Assembly (NCBI GenBank): GCA_965247705.1
Contig: CBDFHV010000016.1
Coordinates: 1 to 58,469, forward strand
Length of the DNA stretch: 58,469 nt
Direction of reading: 5' to 3'
Source of the DNA: CBDFHV01 sp965247705
GTDB taxonomy: Bacteria > Pseudomonadota > Alphaproteobacteria > Rhodospirillales > CAMCUA01
The notes beneath the pieces were generated by a model. That model was not told where the DNA came from, made no database searches, and was given only the letters and a program-made list of their open reading frames with translations. How positions within the stretch are numbered: position 1 is the first letter of the stretch; the number at the start of each line of letters is the position of its first letter. The position numbers were made by a program, and so were the translations under genes. Of the stretch, positions 7,679 through 15,991 are shown piece by piece.

Positions 7679-8137
7679 CTGGCGATCGAATGGGAACTCG
7701 TGGTCTGGCTCCAACGGACGGCACACCGGCGATTGCGTGGTCAGTCTCTCCGCTTGGCGTCCGACTTGATCGTCGGCGCCTGACACTAACAAGTTCGTTC
7801 CCTTAAGGGCGCCGCGGGCCGGATCATGTCCTTCACCACCATCATCGCCACCGTGGCCTCCTTCGCGCTGTTTTTCGGCGCGGTCTTCACATCGACCAAC
7901 AATCCCATCATTTTCGTCAGCGGCTCCAGTTTCGTCATCGTGTTCGGCGGCACTCTGGCGGCCACCTTCATCTCCTACGAACCCCGCTATGTCCTGCTGT
8001 CCCTAAAGCTGATCTGGCGAATTATGTTTTCGGCCAAGGTGGGTCGCGAGATACTCAAATCCGAGGTTGGCCGCGTGATCCGCTGGGCCTATACGGTCCA
8101 GAAGAGCGGAATTCCGGCACTGGAATCGGAGGCCAAG

Positions 8138-8151
8138 AAGGCAGTCCGCGG
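8138..8151. repeat. Direct repeat left of the IS3-family element
   Basis: AAGGCAGTCCGCGG here is repeated at 9566-9579 on the other side of the insertion; two more bases (TG) also match. Removing the IS and one copy restores the motA frame, so this is the target duplication. Its 14-bp length is greater than the 3-5 bp usual for IS3 elements. Confidence 0.8.
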
Positions 8152-8186
8152 TGTAGCGCACCCGGTTCCTTGGACACAAGTTTGTC

Positions 8187-9092
8187 TCACGCGGCGCGCC
8201 TGATTGAGATCGCGGCGTGCCACGCCTGACGAGCTTGAGCGGGGCTCAGGTAGCCGTTCTTTTCGACGATCCACTGGGCATTGTAGAGTTCGACGAAGTC
8301 GCGGACGGCGTCCCGCAGCTCCGCGATGTTGCGGTAGATGCGACCATGGATGATCTGTTCCTTCAGCGTGCGATTGAACCGCTCGGCGACGCCGTTGGTC
8401 TGGGGCTCGGCGACGAAGGCGTAGGACGGCTGGATGCCCCAGAACTTGATCTGGTTGGTGAAGTGGTCCGACAGATACTGGGAGCCGTGATCCATCCGCA
8501 AGGCCAGCCCCCGAGCCGCGCCGGCCGCGGTCGAGCCATACAGCCCGGCAAGCCCCATGGAGATCGGCTGCAGGGCGGCGAAGCGGTCGCCGCGCTTGCA
8601 GACATGCCAGCCGACACACTCGGCGTTCCAATGCTCGACGGCGGTGAAGATCCAGCCCCAGCCGTCGTCCACCGTGAACACCCGAACGCCATCGGTGCCC
8701 CACATGAGGTTCGGGGCATGAGTGATGATCTCACCGTCATGGGGATTGCCGCCACGGCGGCGGCAGCGATGGGGCGAGAGCAGATTGTTCTCGCGCATCA
8801 GGCGGAGCACCCGCTTGCGGGCAACCCGGATGTCGCGACAGACCCGAAGCCGAGCCCAGACCTTGCGGTAGCCCTCGCCCTCCCAGGGCGATGCCTCCAG
8901 GTCGGCTTCGATCGCCACCAGCAGCGCCTGGTCCGAGATCGCGGGCTTCGGTCCCCGACGCTTTGCCGGCGGCTGCTCGGCGTGCTGGCCGGAGGTCACG
9001 GCGTAGAACGAGGAGCGGGCCATGCCCCAGGCGGCGCAGACCCGCCGCAGGCCGCAGGCCAGACCCGTGCCGGGCGAGGTGGCGGCACTCAT
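8187..9092 (-). CDS. IS3-family transposase OrfB (DDE integrase)
   Basis: This 301-residue retroviral-type integrase cuts and joins the element's ends. It has an N-terminal HTH_21-like part (VARKRVLRLMRENNL) and the rve catalytic core with Asp in MWGTDGVRVF, Asp in LRMDHGSQYLSD and Glu in TNGVAERFNRTLK, so the DDE triad is complete. It starts at 9092 in an ATGA overlap with the orfA stop, which suggests translational coupling rather than the frameshift fusion common in IS3. It lies antisense to the motA gene it disrupts. Confidence 0.9.
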   Translation of the reverse strand: MSAATSPGTGLACGLRRVCAAWGMARSSFYAVTSGQHAEQPPAKRRGPKPAISDQALLVAIEADLEASPWEGEGYRKVWARLRVCRDIRVARKRVLRLMRENNLLSPHRCRRRGGNPHDGEIITHAPNLMWGTDGVRVFTVDDGWGWIFTAVEHWNAECVGWHVCKRGDRFAALQPISMGLAGLYGSTAAGAARGLALRMDHGSQYLSDHFTNQIKFWGIQPSYAFVAEPQTNGVAERFNRTLKEQIIHGRIYRNIAELRDAVRDFVELYNAQWIVEKNGYLSPAQARQAWHAAISIRRAA

Positions 9093-9499
9093 CGCCGCGA
9101 CCTCCGCCGCCCCAAAGGGCCGAAGGTCTCCGTCTTGGCCTCCAGCAGTTCCACCTGCATGGTCAACTCTCCGATCCGCTTCATGGCGCTATCCAGTTCC
9201 GCCTGCACCGGATCGCCCTTGCGTTGCTTGAGCGAGGCGTCGATCCCGCCGATCGCTTTCTCACGCCACTGCTCGAGCCGGAAGATCTCTACGCCCAACT
9301 GGCGCGACAGAAGTTGCACCGGCTCGTCACGCAAAAGCCGCAGAACGACCTCACGCTTGCGCGCCACCGTCCATCGCTGGCCAAGTCCCAGCGGGCCTGC
9401 CGGCAAAGCCTGTCCTGGGGAAAACGTGGACGAGCCAAGCTCGCCCGCATTTACCACAGGCCCATCAACAGCAACTTTCTTCTCAAAATTATCGGTCAT
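9089..9499 (-). CDS. IS3-family transposase OrfA (helix-turn-helix)
   Basis: This 136-residue DNA-binding subunit of the element has an HTH_Tnp_1-type region (RWTVARKREVVLRLLRDEP and the following helix with QLGVEIFRLEQWREKA). A C-terminal leucine-zipper-like stretch follows (AMKRIGELTMQVELLEAK). The ATG at 9499 is preferred because AGGAGG lies 8 nt upstream; an in-frame GTG at 9520 is weaker. It overlaps orfB by 4 nt. Confidence 0.85.
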   Translation of the reverse strand: MTDNFEKKVAVDGPVVNAGELGSSTFSPGQALPAGPLGLGQRWTVARKREVVLRLLRDEPVQLLSRQLGVEIFRLEQWREKAIGGIDASLKQRKGDPVQAELDSAMKRIGELTMQVELLEAKTETFGPLGRRRSRR

Positions 9500-10088
9500 G
9501 TTCCGGTCCTCCTTGGACACTTCGATTAAGCCAATTCTGTGTCCAAGGAAATCGGGTCCGACTCAAAGGCAGTCCGCGGTGACCGCTTCCTTCATTTCGG
9601 CGTTGAGATGGTGGTCAGCGGTTACTCCGGTGAGGAAGTACGCGAGATCCTCAACAACACCATCGAGACGACGTTCGGGCGCAATACCGTACCGGTGAAC
9701 ATTTTCAAGAGCATGGCGTCGGCCTCGCCGGCTTTCGGCATGATCGGCACCCTGGTCGGCTTGATCGTCATGCTCGACAACATGGGCGGCGACCCGACGT
9801 TACTGGGACCGGGCCTGGCGATCGCCCTGGTGACGACCCTCTATGGGATCCTGTTTGCGCGCCTGATCTACATGCCGGCGGCGTCGAAGATCATGCAGCG
9901 CGAGCAGATCGTTCGCTTCCGCAATTACCTGGTCGCCGAAGGCTTGGCCCTGCTCGCGGATCGGAAAAGCCCCCGCTACATCCAGGACAAGATGAACAGC
10001 TTCCTGGACCCGGCCATCCACTTCAACATCGACAAGATGAAGCGATGACTTCGGGTCGTCATCGACCTTCGACCGAGGGCTGTTGACC

Positions 10089-10847
10089 ATGGCCCAGCCC
10101 CGGCCCAACATGCAGGTCGAGGAAGAGGAGGAATCCGAGGACTGGCTGACGACCTATGCGGACGCCATCACGTTGCTGATGGCCTTCTTCGTCATGCTGG
10201 TGTCCTTTTCCAAGGTCGACGTTCCCACCTTCGACAAGGTGGCGGCGGGCATCCGCTCCGAAATCGGCAATCATGAGATCAACACGCCGACCGAACTCAT
10301 GATGATCGATTTGCAGGACGTGGTTTACACCATGCAGGCCGATAAGGTCGTGGACGTGTCCACCGACGAGAAAGGAATCGTGCTGGAGCTGGCAAGCTCG
10401 GCCTTCTACCTGCCCGGGTCCGCCGATATCCGGCCGGAAGCCTTTGCGGTGCTGGAATCCATGGGCAAGACGGTCATGTCGCCAAAATACGAGAAATTTG
10501 TCGTCGAACTGGAAGGCCACACCGACGACGACCCCATCAGCACGCCCATATATCCTTCCAACTGGGAGCTGTCGACGGCCCGAGCCACACGCGTGATCCG
10601 CTTCCTCATCGAGCTGGGTTTGGACTCGAGACGGCTGAAGGCGTCCGGTTACGGGGCCTCCCGACCCAAGGTGCCCAACCGGGATGCCCAAGGGGCGCCA
10701 ATTCGGGAGAATCAGGCCACCAACCGGCGGGCGGTCGTGCTTGTCTATCCCGCCTCCCTGGACGAGCAAAAGGATCTATTGAAGAAGGTGGATGTGAATT
10801 CCCTGGTTCCCGGCGCCGAGACGCCGGACCAAAACGACACCCCCTGA
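10089..10847 (+). CDS. motB: MotB-type stator protein with OmpA-like domain
   Basis: This is the second stator subunit, which forms an ion channel with MotA and binds peptidoglycan. The 252-residue protein has a short acidic N-terminus and one membrane helix that starts TYADAITLLMAFFVML, with Asp25 as the expected ion-binding residue. A plug/linker region follows, then the OmpA/MotB domain with LEGHTDDDPIS and STARATRVIRFLIE motifs for peptidoglycan. The ATG at 10089 is used; a TTG two codons earlier is less likely. It follows motA by 40 bp. Because motA is interrupted, this protein may lack a partner unless another motA exists in the genome. Its place behind a type I secretion operon is not typical of flagellar clusters, and no other flagellar gene is present. 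Confidence 0.88.
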   Translation: MAQPRPNMQVEEEEESEDWLTTYADAITLLMAFFVMLVSFSKVDVPTFDKVAAGIRSEIGNHEINTPTELMMIDLQDVVYTMQADKVVDVSTDEKGIVLELASSAFYLPGSADIRPEAFAVLESMGKTVMSPKYEKFVVELEGHTDDDPISTPIYPSNWELSTARATRVIRFLIELGLDSRRLKASGYGASRPKVPNRDAQGAPIRENQATNRRAVVLVYPASLDEQKDLLKKVDVNSLVPGAETPDQNDTP

Positions 10848-10876
10848 TCACCGGAGTCTTCAGCGATTGGCGCCGG

Positions 10877-11707
10877 TCAGCCGACGTCGAGAGTCATGAG
10901 TTCCCGCGCAACGACGGTGTTCTGCCACGTGTCTTTGGCCTCGGCACCGAGAGCATCCATGAAGTCGTCGTCGTGATCGGGATCGTGGTGGAAGATGGCC
11001 AGCCTACCAACGTCCGCCATCTTGCAGAGCCGCACCGCTTCGTTCCAGGTGGAATGTCCCCAACCGATCTTGGAGGGAAATTCCGCTTCGGTGTAGGTGC
11101 AGTCGTAGATCACCAAATTGGAACCCTCGATCAGGCCGAGGATGTTCGCGTCCGGTTTCCCCGGCACATGTTCCGTGTCGGTGATGTAGCAAACCGACGC
11201 GCCGCCATGCTCGATGCGATAGCCGGTGGCGCCGTTGGGATGGTTGAGAAGAGTGGTGCGCACTTGTACGTCCTCGTACATCGTAAACGACTCGCCGGCC
11301 TCGAAATCGATGAAGGTCATCTCCGCCTGCATGGCGTCGATGGGCACCGGAAAAACCGGGTTGTTCATCTGGCTCGACATCACCGCCTGAACGCCCCCCG
11401 AATGCTTCAGATGGCCGGCCATGACCTGCAATTTCCGCCGGCTGTCGTAGGCGGGCACGAAGAAGGGGAAGCCGTTGATGTGATCCCAATGGGTGTGGGT
11501 CAGCAACATATAGTGGTTCAATTCGCTGTTCTTGATGATGTCCTTGCCCAGTTCCCGGACCCCGGTCCCGGCGTCCAGAATGATCCTGTGGCCGCCGACG
11601 GCAACCTCGATACAACTGGTATTGCCCCCGTACCCGATATGGGTGGGTTGCGGACAGGCGATGCTGCCGCGTACGCCCCAAAACTTGACTTGAAAGCTCA
11701 TCCTCAC
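10877..11707 (-). CDS. Metallo-beta-lactamase-fold hydrolase
   Basis: This 276-residue cytoplasmic protein has the MBL fold: N-terminal KFWGVRGSIACP, LDAGTGVRELG, the metal motif HTHWDH (71-76), and later NHPNG, ITDTEH and GWGHSTWNEA with His/Asp ligands. This subgroup, with the WGVRGS opening, resembles Lactamase_B_2 proteins related to RNase Z or PqqB, sometimes found with response regulators, but substrates are mostly unknown. An ATG two codons downstream (11701) is an alternative start. It lies upstream of the SAM hydrolase on the same strand, but 87 bp before it in transcription order's opposite sense, so a shared operon is uncertain. Confidence 0.8.
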   Translation of the reverse strand: MRMSFQVKFWGVRGSIACPQPTHIGYGGNTSCIEVAVGGHRIILDAGTGVRELGKDIIKNSELNHYMLLTHTHWDHINGFPFFVPAYDSRRKLQVMAGHLKHSGGVQAVMSSQMNNPVFPVPIDAMQAEMTFIDFEAGESFTMYEDVQVRTTLLNHPNGATGYRIEHGGASVCYITDTEHVPGKPDANILGLIEGSNLVIYDCTYTEAEFPSKIGWGHSTWNEAVRLCKMADVGRLAIFHHDPDHDDDFMDALGAEAKDTWQNTVVARELMTLDVG

Positions 11708-11793
11708 ACGACCCCGACAGGGTGGCGTTGTGGCCTTGCCACTTGGCTTGCGCCCCCTTGCCGTCGGCTCCCCAACTTAGACTGCCTCTCGTC

Positions 11794-12564
11794 TTATTTC
11801 ACCGTTGGTGCATGGGTTCTGTGATGCAGATCACACAACCCGGCGGATATTTCCGATCCTACCTGCACGCAGAGTATTTGGTCGGCGCGGCCGCGGTTGA
11901 CGGCCAACTCCACGAGACCGTTCGCGTTTTCATACCAGAACGCCACTTGGGGGGAAACCTCGGAGAAACCCTTGGCCCGGCGCACAACGTGCGCGCCGAC
12001 GCGCACGATGGCATCTTGGGCCAATTTCGAGGCGCGAATACCGGTCATGGCGTTTCCGAACCCATCGATATAGACCACCCGGAGCAGGTCGTCGGGCCAT
12101 TGAGGTCGCTGAACGTCGACGATGGAGCGCGCTCGCCACGGCACCGGAAGCCCCCGCGCGAGCCGGGCGGCGACGGGCGCGAACAGGTCCCGCCCATGGA
12201 ATGTCGCCGATAGGGTCGACGGCCGCCACAGGATGTCCCGCCACCGCGCATCGTCGCGGCAGCGCCGAATGATCGGTTCGAACAGGCCATTGTCGGGTCC
12301 CACGAACCACCGGCCGTCCGCCTGCAGGACGCCCGGGGACCGATCGCCACCCACGCCCGGATCGACGACGCACAGGAACACGGTCTGGGGCGGGAACTCG
12401 TCCACGTAGGCGGCCAGGAAATAGGCCGCCAACTGGGGGTCGTGGGCGGGTGCGTCGGCGATGAGGTCGATGATCTCCACTTCCGGCGCCAAGCGCCGAA
12501 GCACGGCTGTCATCTGGCCCGTGTAGGGGCCTTTCCGGCCGAAGTCCGTAAAAAGGACGATCAC
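11794..12564 (-). CDS. S-adenosyl-L-methionine hydrolase (SAM hydroxide adenosyltransferase family)
   Basis: This 256-residue protein of the DUF62/SAM_HAT family cleaves SAM to adenosine and methionine using an activated water; relatives use chloride or fluoride. It shows LFTDFG at the N-terminus with the substrate Asp, VDPGVGG, FVGPDNGLFEP, FHGRDLFAPVAA and, in the C-terminal domain, YIDGFGNAMTGI and ENANGLVELAVN. The start is a GTG at 12564 with no convincing ribosome site. The 36-bp inverted repeat of a MITE-like element begins only 18 bp upstream (12582), so the native leader has probably been displaced. Expression may now depend on the inserted sequence. Confidence 0.88.
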   Translation of the reverse strand: MIVLFTDFGRKGPYTGQMTAVLRRLAPEVEIIDLIADAPAHDPQLAAYFLAAYVDEFPPQTVFLCVVDPGVGGDRSPGVLQADGRWFVGPDNGLFEPIIRRCRDDARWRDILWRPSTLSATFHGRDLFAPVAARLARGLPVPWRARSIVDVQRPQWPDDLLRVVYIDGFGNAMTGIRASKLAQDAIVRVGAHVVRRAKGFSEVSPQVAFWYENANGLVELAVNRGRADQILCVQVGSEISAGLCDLHHRTHAPTVK

Positions 12565-12581
12565 CGCGTCCGACGGCGCTT

Positions 12582-12908
12582 CTAGTGGTCCAAATCTAAC
12601 AGATGGTACCCATACGATCGCGTTTCCCGTTTCCTCGGCAGGAAGGGACGCGCCGTCGATGCTGTCGCATCGACAAGGGTCCCTGACGCCCCGAGGAAAC
12701 GGGAAACGCGACCCACAGGGCGGCCGACCGAGCCCCCCGGGGCCACGGGGTGTCCCCGGGATCGAAATCCGGGGGGGCTCCCCCTGAGACCCCCCGGCGG
12801 CGTTGCGGGACGCTTGCGATGCGACAGCATCGCCGCGCGTCCCGCGCCTGGCCGGATGAACTCGGTCGGTCGTCGTATGGGTACCATCTGTTAGATTTGG
12901 ACCACTAG
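12582..12908. mobile_element. MITE-like element with 36-bp perfect terminal inverted repeats
   Basis: The ends 12582-12617 and 12873-12908 are perfect 36-bp inverted repeats starting CTAGTGGTCCAAATC. The 327-bp interior has no plausible gene but further inverted repeats: CGCGTTTCCCGTTTCCTCGG near 12619 pairs with its complement near 12692, and GATGCTGTCGCATC-type palindromes occur twice. CTAG at both outer ends could include a TA or CTAG target duplication, as for IS630/IS5-type transposases. It sits between the SAM hydrolase start and the DUF4340 stop. Confidence 0.8.
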
Positions 12909-12930
12909 GCCGCCGTAACCGTCGCCAAGA

Positions 12931-14034
12931 TCAGGAAGACTTGTCCTTGTTCTCTTCCTTGGCCTTCAGATCGACAAGACGCAGGCGTAACGGTTTCACC
13001 TTCCAGTCGGGCAGCTTGTAGACCCAGCCATTCACCCGGGCGTTGATCTCTTCCACCTCTTTCTTGACCTCCTCGGGCGTGCGGATGCGTTCCTCGTCCT
13101 CGCCTTCGGGCTCGGCCTTGGCCTCCGCATTCACTTCGGCGGAGAACGTCGCCCACGTATGTTCGCCGTCCGGCACCATGGCGATCTTCACGATCAGGCC
13201 GCCGAAGGTTTCAACTTCCGCCTTGACCACCTGATCGGCGGCAAGCTCCTTCTCCGAGGCCGGCACCACATCGTCCAGTTCGAGCGTGGTCATGGCCGAG
13301 CCCAGGCCGTCCACGTCCCACTGCCAGCGCTCCTTGAGCTTGACGTCCGTGGGCATATCGAGGAGGCCGTAGTGTTCGTCGCCCGGCGCCTGTTTCTCAG
13401 CAACGAGGGTGTTGCCTTCGGCGTCGATCGTCGTGATCCGCCGCGCCCGCTTGATTCGGATGTCGACGATATCCCGTTCCAGCCAGTCCTTGGCCGACTT
13501 GTCGACGGTCAGTCGCCCCCGCGCCAGCCAGGCCTGATTTTCGCCCGGTCGGCGAAGGTAAACGCCCTGTTCCTCGCTGCCACCCAAGTTGTATCGGCGC
13601 TTGCCCAGGATCACCTCGGCCACTGAATTGCCGTCGCCGTCCTTGAGCCGGAACAGAATGGACTGGGCGTCTTCCGCCGACAGGTCTTCCACCTGAAGAC
13701 GTTGGAAACGATCGGGCTTGCGGGTCTTGGCCTCGACGACCCTAAGCTGGGACAAGCCGATAATGGCCTGGCGGGTCTTGCCCTGGCGAACCGGATAGTC
13801 GTGGTTGCCGGCCATCACCCAGCCGTCACCGCGACGTTCCATGACCAAGGTGGCGTCCTTGTTCTGGACCTCCAGCGCGGTGACCTGATTGACCTTGTCC
13901 ACCAGGTCCGGAAACAGCAGTTCCTCCGATCGGCTGGTCTGGGCGACGCCATAGCGGTCGATGACGCTGAGGGCGGCACCGCCGGCCACTAAAACCGTGA
14001 CGATGGCCAGTCCGATGAATGCCTTGGGGGTCAT
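12931..14034 (-). CDS. DUF4340 membrane-anchored protein, last gene of a Gld-type ABC operon
   Basis: This 367-residue protein has an N-terminal membrane anchor (about 5-25) and a long extracytoplasmic part of DUF4340 type, with repeated beta-rich modules such as VTALEVQNKDATLVMERRGD and ITTIDAEGNTLVAEKQ. The end is charged and coiled (EEVKKEVEEINARV). DUF4340 proteins commonly sit beside GldG-like proteins and ABC-2 permeases, as here: it follows the GldG-like gene by 31 bp. The function is not established. It probably forms the external part of the ABC complex. Confidence 0.82.
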   Translation of the reverse strand: MTPKAFIGLAIVTVLVAGGAALSVIDRYGVAQTSRSEELLFPDLVDKVNQVTALEVQNKDATLVMERRGDGWVMAGNHDYPVRQGKTRQAIIGLSQLRVVEAKTRKPDRFQRLQVEDLSAEDAQSILFRLKDGDGNSVAEVILGKRRYNLGGSEEQGVYLRRPGENQAWLARGRLTVDKSAKDWLERDIVDIRIKRARRITTIDAEGNTLVAEKQAPGDEHYGLLDMPTDVKLKERWQWDVDGLGSAMTTLELDDVVPASEKELAADQVVKAEVETFGGLIVKIAMVPDGEHTWATFSAEVNAEAKAEPEGEDEERIRTPEEVKKEVEEINARVNGWVYKLPDWKVKPLRLRLVDLKAKEENKDKSS

Positions 14035-14065
14035 GACGGGTTCTCCTGCGGGCTGAGCGCGTGGC

Positions 14066-15982
14066 TCAATGGGCCGTGGCGCGCTGCCGGAAACGGGACC
14101 TGCGGATCAAGGCGATCACGATGGCCAACAGACTGATCAGCAGCGGTACCGACCAGATGTTGACCACCTTCACCATGGTGTTGATCTGTTCGATGTCCGA
14201 GCGAAGGGCGTGCTGTACGTCCCGTAGCTGCTTGCGGATCGACAACATCTCGCTGCGGAACTCCTGGATGGTATCCTTCTGCTCGTCGGTCAGGATGACC
14301 CCGCCTTCGGGCCCGGCCCGGGTCTGCAATTCGCCCAGCTTCTTTTCCGTCTCTTCCAGCTTGGCCAGCAGGCCCTGCTCGGTCTGCCGGTACTCGACCT
14401 CCGCGGCACGCTGAATTCCCTCGAGTACATGGAACGGGCGGGATGACTTGCCACGGCTGCGCAGGCTGATAAGCCCTTCGCTGCCCATGAGGTTATCGAG
14501 GGTGTTGATGACGAAGTCCGCGTTGTTGGATGTGGGTATGGAGATTTGCTGGCCCAGGAAGCTCTGCTGATCCAGCCAAAAACGGTTGGCCAGCATGTCC
14601 GCGTCGCCCACCAGCACCAGATGCACCGGCGCCGCCGATTCAGCCAGGTGCGCTTCCGCCAGCGCTTCCCGGTCCTTTTTCTTCTTGTCTCCCTCCTCGC
14701 TCGCGGGCTCGGCCTCGACCTCGGGCGGCCCGTCGGGGAAGGCGCTCTTGACCGTTCCCTTGAGGCGACCGGCAAGCGTGAAGCGTTTGTCCTCGGGTAC
14801 GAACTTCTTCAACAGCGCCACCGGATCCGGGTAGTAGTTTATCTCGGAGGCGTCCATGTGGGCCGCCTTGTCGCCGCTGAGGATAAGGGGCTCCAACTCG
14901 ATGCTGGCATCCTCTTTCTTGGCGAAGGCGCCGGCGCCGGCCATGACGAGGAGGTTCAGTTGGGCTGTCACCACGTCCTGCTGGTCGAAGTTGGCCGGCC
15001 CCATCCCCAACCAGGCCAAGTAGCGGGCCGTCACCTCCCGGTTGCCGCTGCTGGTGGAAACCCGCATTGCCGTGGTCGCGTCGCCGACGAACTTCTTGCT
15101 ATCGAAGATCACGCCCCAGGAATCGAGCAAATTGCCGAGATCGGACTCGGTGATGCCTGGTTCACGGCCGCGCGGCGTCGTCAGCATGCTTTCCGCGTTG
15201 GGGTCGACCATGATCATGGCCTTGCCGCCGTGCATGACGTACTGGTCGACCGCATAGAGGGATTCCGCTTTCAGTCCCCGGGGATGCACCATCAGCAGCA
15301 CGTCCACGTCTTCCGGGATCCGGCTGAAATCGGGGCCCAGGTTGCGGACTTCGAAAAACTGGCGCATCTGCTGAATGATGGCCCACGGCCCCTGGCCGCG
15401 CATGGGGTCACCTTCCATCAGGAAGCTGTCCACCAGGCCGATCACCTTTTTCTTGGGATTGGCCAGGTTGTAGACCAGGCGGGTCAGGTCGTACTCAAGG
15501 AAGGACTCGCGCCGCTGATCGAACAGGGGCACCACCTCCCGGTCGTCCGTGCTGTTGGTGGCGGCGAGCCCGAAATAGCCCAGGTCTCCGGCGCTGGTGA
15601 GGGGGATGCCGTGGAGCCCGAAGGCGACGGCCTCGTCCTCGATGGCGGAAAACGGCTCCGGATCGTAGATCTCCAACTCCAGCCGGCCGTCCGCAAGACG
15701 CACGTAGTGTTCCAGGACCTCGCGCACCCGTTCGCCGTAGTTGGCATGGACCGGGCTTTCGTCGGCCAGCGCGCGCGATAGGTAGAACCGCATTTGGATC
15801 GGTTCGTCGATGTCGCGCAGCACCTGTCGGGTCCCGTCCGATAGAGTGAACAGCGCGTCCTCGGTCAAGTCCAGGCGCAAGGGCTTGATGGCATTGGCCA
15901 CCAGGATGTTCAGGCACAAAAACAGAATCGCGGCCAGGACGATGGCGCCGGCGGTCAGGGTTCGTTTGTCTGCTCGCATCAT
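14066..15982 (-). CDS. GldG-family ABC transporter auxiliary protein
   Basis: This 638-residue protein has a membrane helix near each end (about 13-35 and about 605-625). Between them is a large extracytoplasmic region with an ABC_transp_aux/GldG domain: FTLSDGTRQVLRDIDEP near the start, then VDVLLMVHPRGLKAESLYAVDQY and GGKAMIMVDPNAES. A coiled coil precedes the last helix (LLAKLEETEKKLGELQ). In Bacteroidetes GldG works with GldA and GldF in gliding motility. In proteobacteria the same set is an ABC exporter-like complex of unknown substrate. It starts 9 bp after the permease stop and precedes the DUF4340 gene, so all are one operon. Confidence 0.88.
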   Translation of the reverse strand: MMRADKRTLTAGAIVLAAILFLCLNILVANAIKPLRLDLTEDALFTLSDGTRQVLRDIDEPIQMRFYLSRALADESPVHANYGERVREVLEHYVRLADGRLELEIYDPEPFSAIEDEAVAFGLHGIPLTSAGDLGYFGLAATNSTDDREVVPLFDQRRESFLEYDLTRLVYNLANPKKKVIGLVDSFLMEGDPMRGQGPWAIIQQMRQFFEVRNLGPDFSRIPEDVDVLLMVHPRGLKAESLYAVDQYVMHGGKAMIMVDPNAESMLTTPRGREPGITESDLGNLLDSWGVIFDSKKFVGDATTAMRVSTSSGNREVTARYLAWLGMGPANFDQQDVVTAQLNLLVMAGAGAFAKKEDASIELEPLILSGDKAAHMDASEINYYPDPVALLKKFVPEDKRFTLAGRLKGTVKSAFPDGPPEVEAEPASEEGDKKKKDREALAEAHLAESAAPVHLVLVGDADMLANRFWLDQQSFLGQQISIPTSNNADFVINTLDNLMGSEGLISLRSRGKSSRPFHVLEGIQRAAEVEYRQTEQGLLAKLEETEKKLGELQTRAGPEGGVILTDEQKDTIQEFRSEMLSIRKQLRDVQHALRSDIEQINTMVKVVNIWSVPLLISLLAIVIALIRRSRFRQRATAH

Positions 15983-15991
15983 GGCGTTCCC

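Larger units (their letters stand above)
8152..9565 (-). mobile_element. IS3-family insertion sequence inside motA
   Basis: The 1414-bp element has terminal inverted repeats that begin with TG and share the core TTCCTTGGACACA at both ends (about 22 of 27-28 positions match with one gap), as in IS3 elements with TG...CA termini. It carries orfA and orfB on the minus strand, overlapping by ATGA. Both frames look intact, so the element may still be active. Confidence 0.88.
7826..10048 (+). pseudogene. motA: MotA-type stator gene split by an IS3-family insertion
   Basis: Two fragments, 7826-8151 and 9566-10048, join in frame across an insertion sequence. Together they would make a protein of about 266 residues of the MotA/PomA family, the proton- or ion-channel subunit that anchors to peptidoglycan with MotB and drives flagellar rotation. 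The first fragment carries two membrane helices and ends EAKKAVRG. The second begins again at AVRGDRF and carries helices 3-4 with ASPAFGMIGTLVGLIVML, including the conserved channel Pro, and the C-terminal cytoplasmic tail. A 14-bp direct repeat of motA sequence flanks the element. As it stands no full MotA can be made. motB follows 40 bp downstream and may lose expression as well. Confidence 0.88.

Noticed and set aside
12582..12887. Open frame inside the MITE-like element
   Set aside because: It reads through inverted repeats and palindromes with no ribosome site and no family character.
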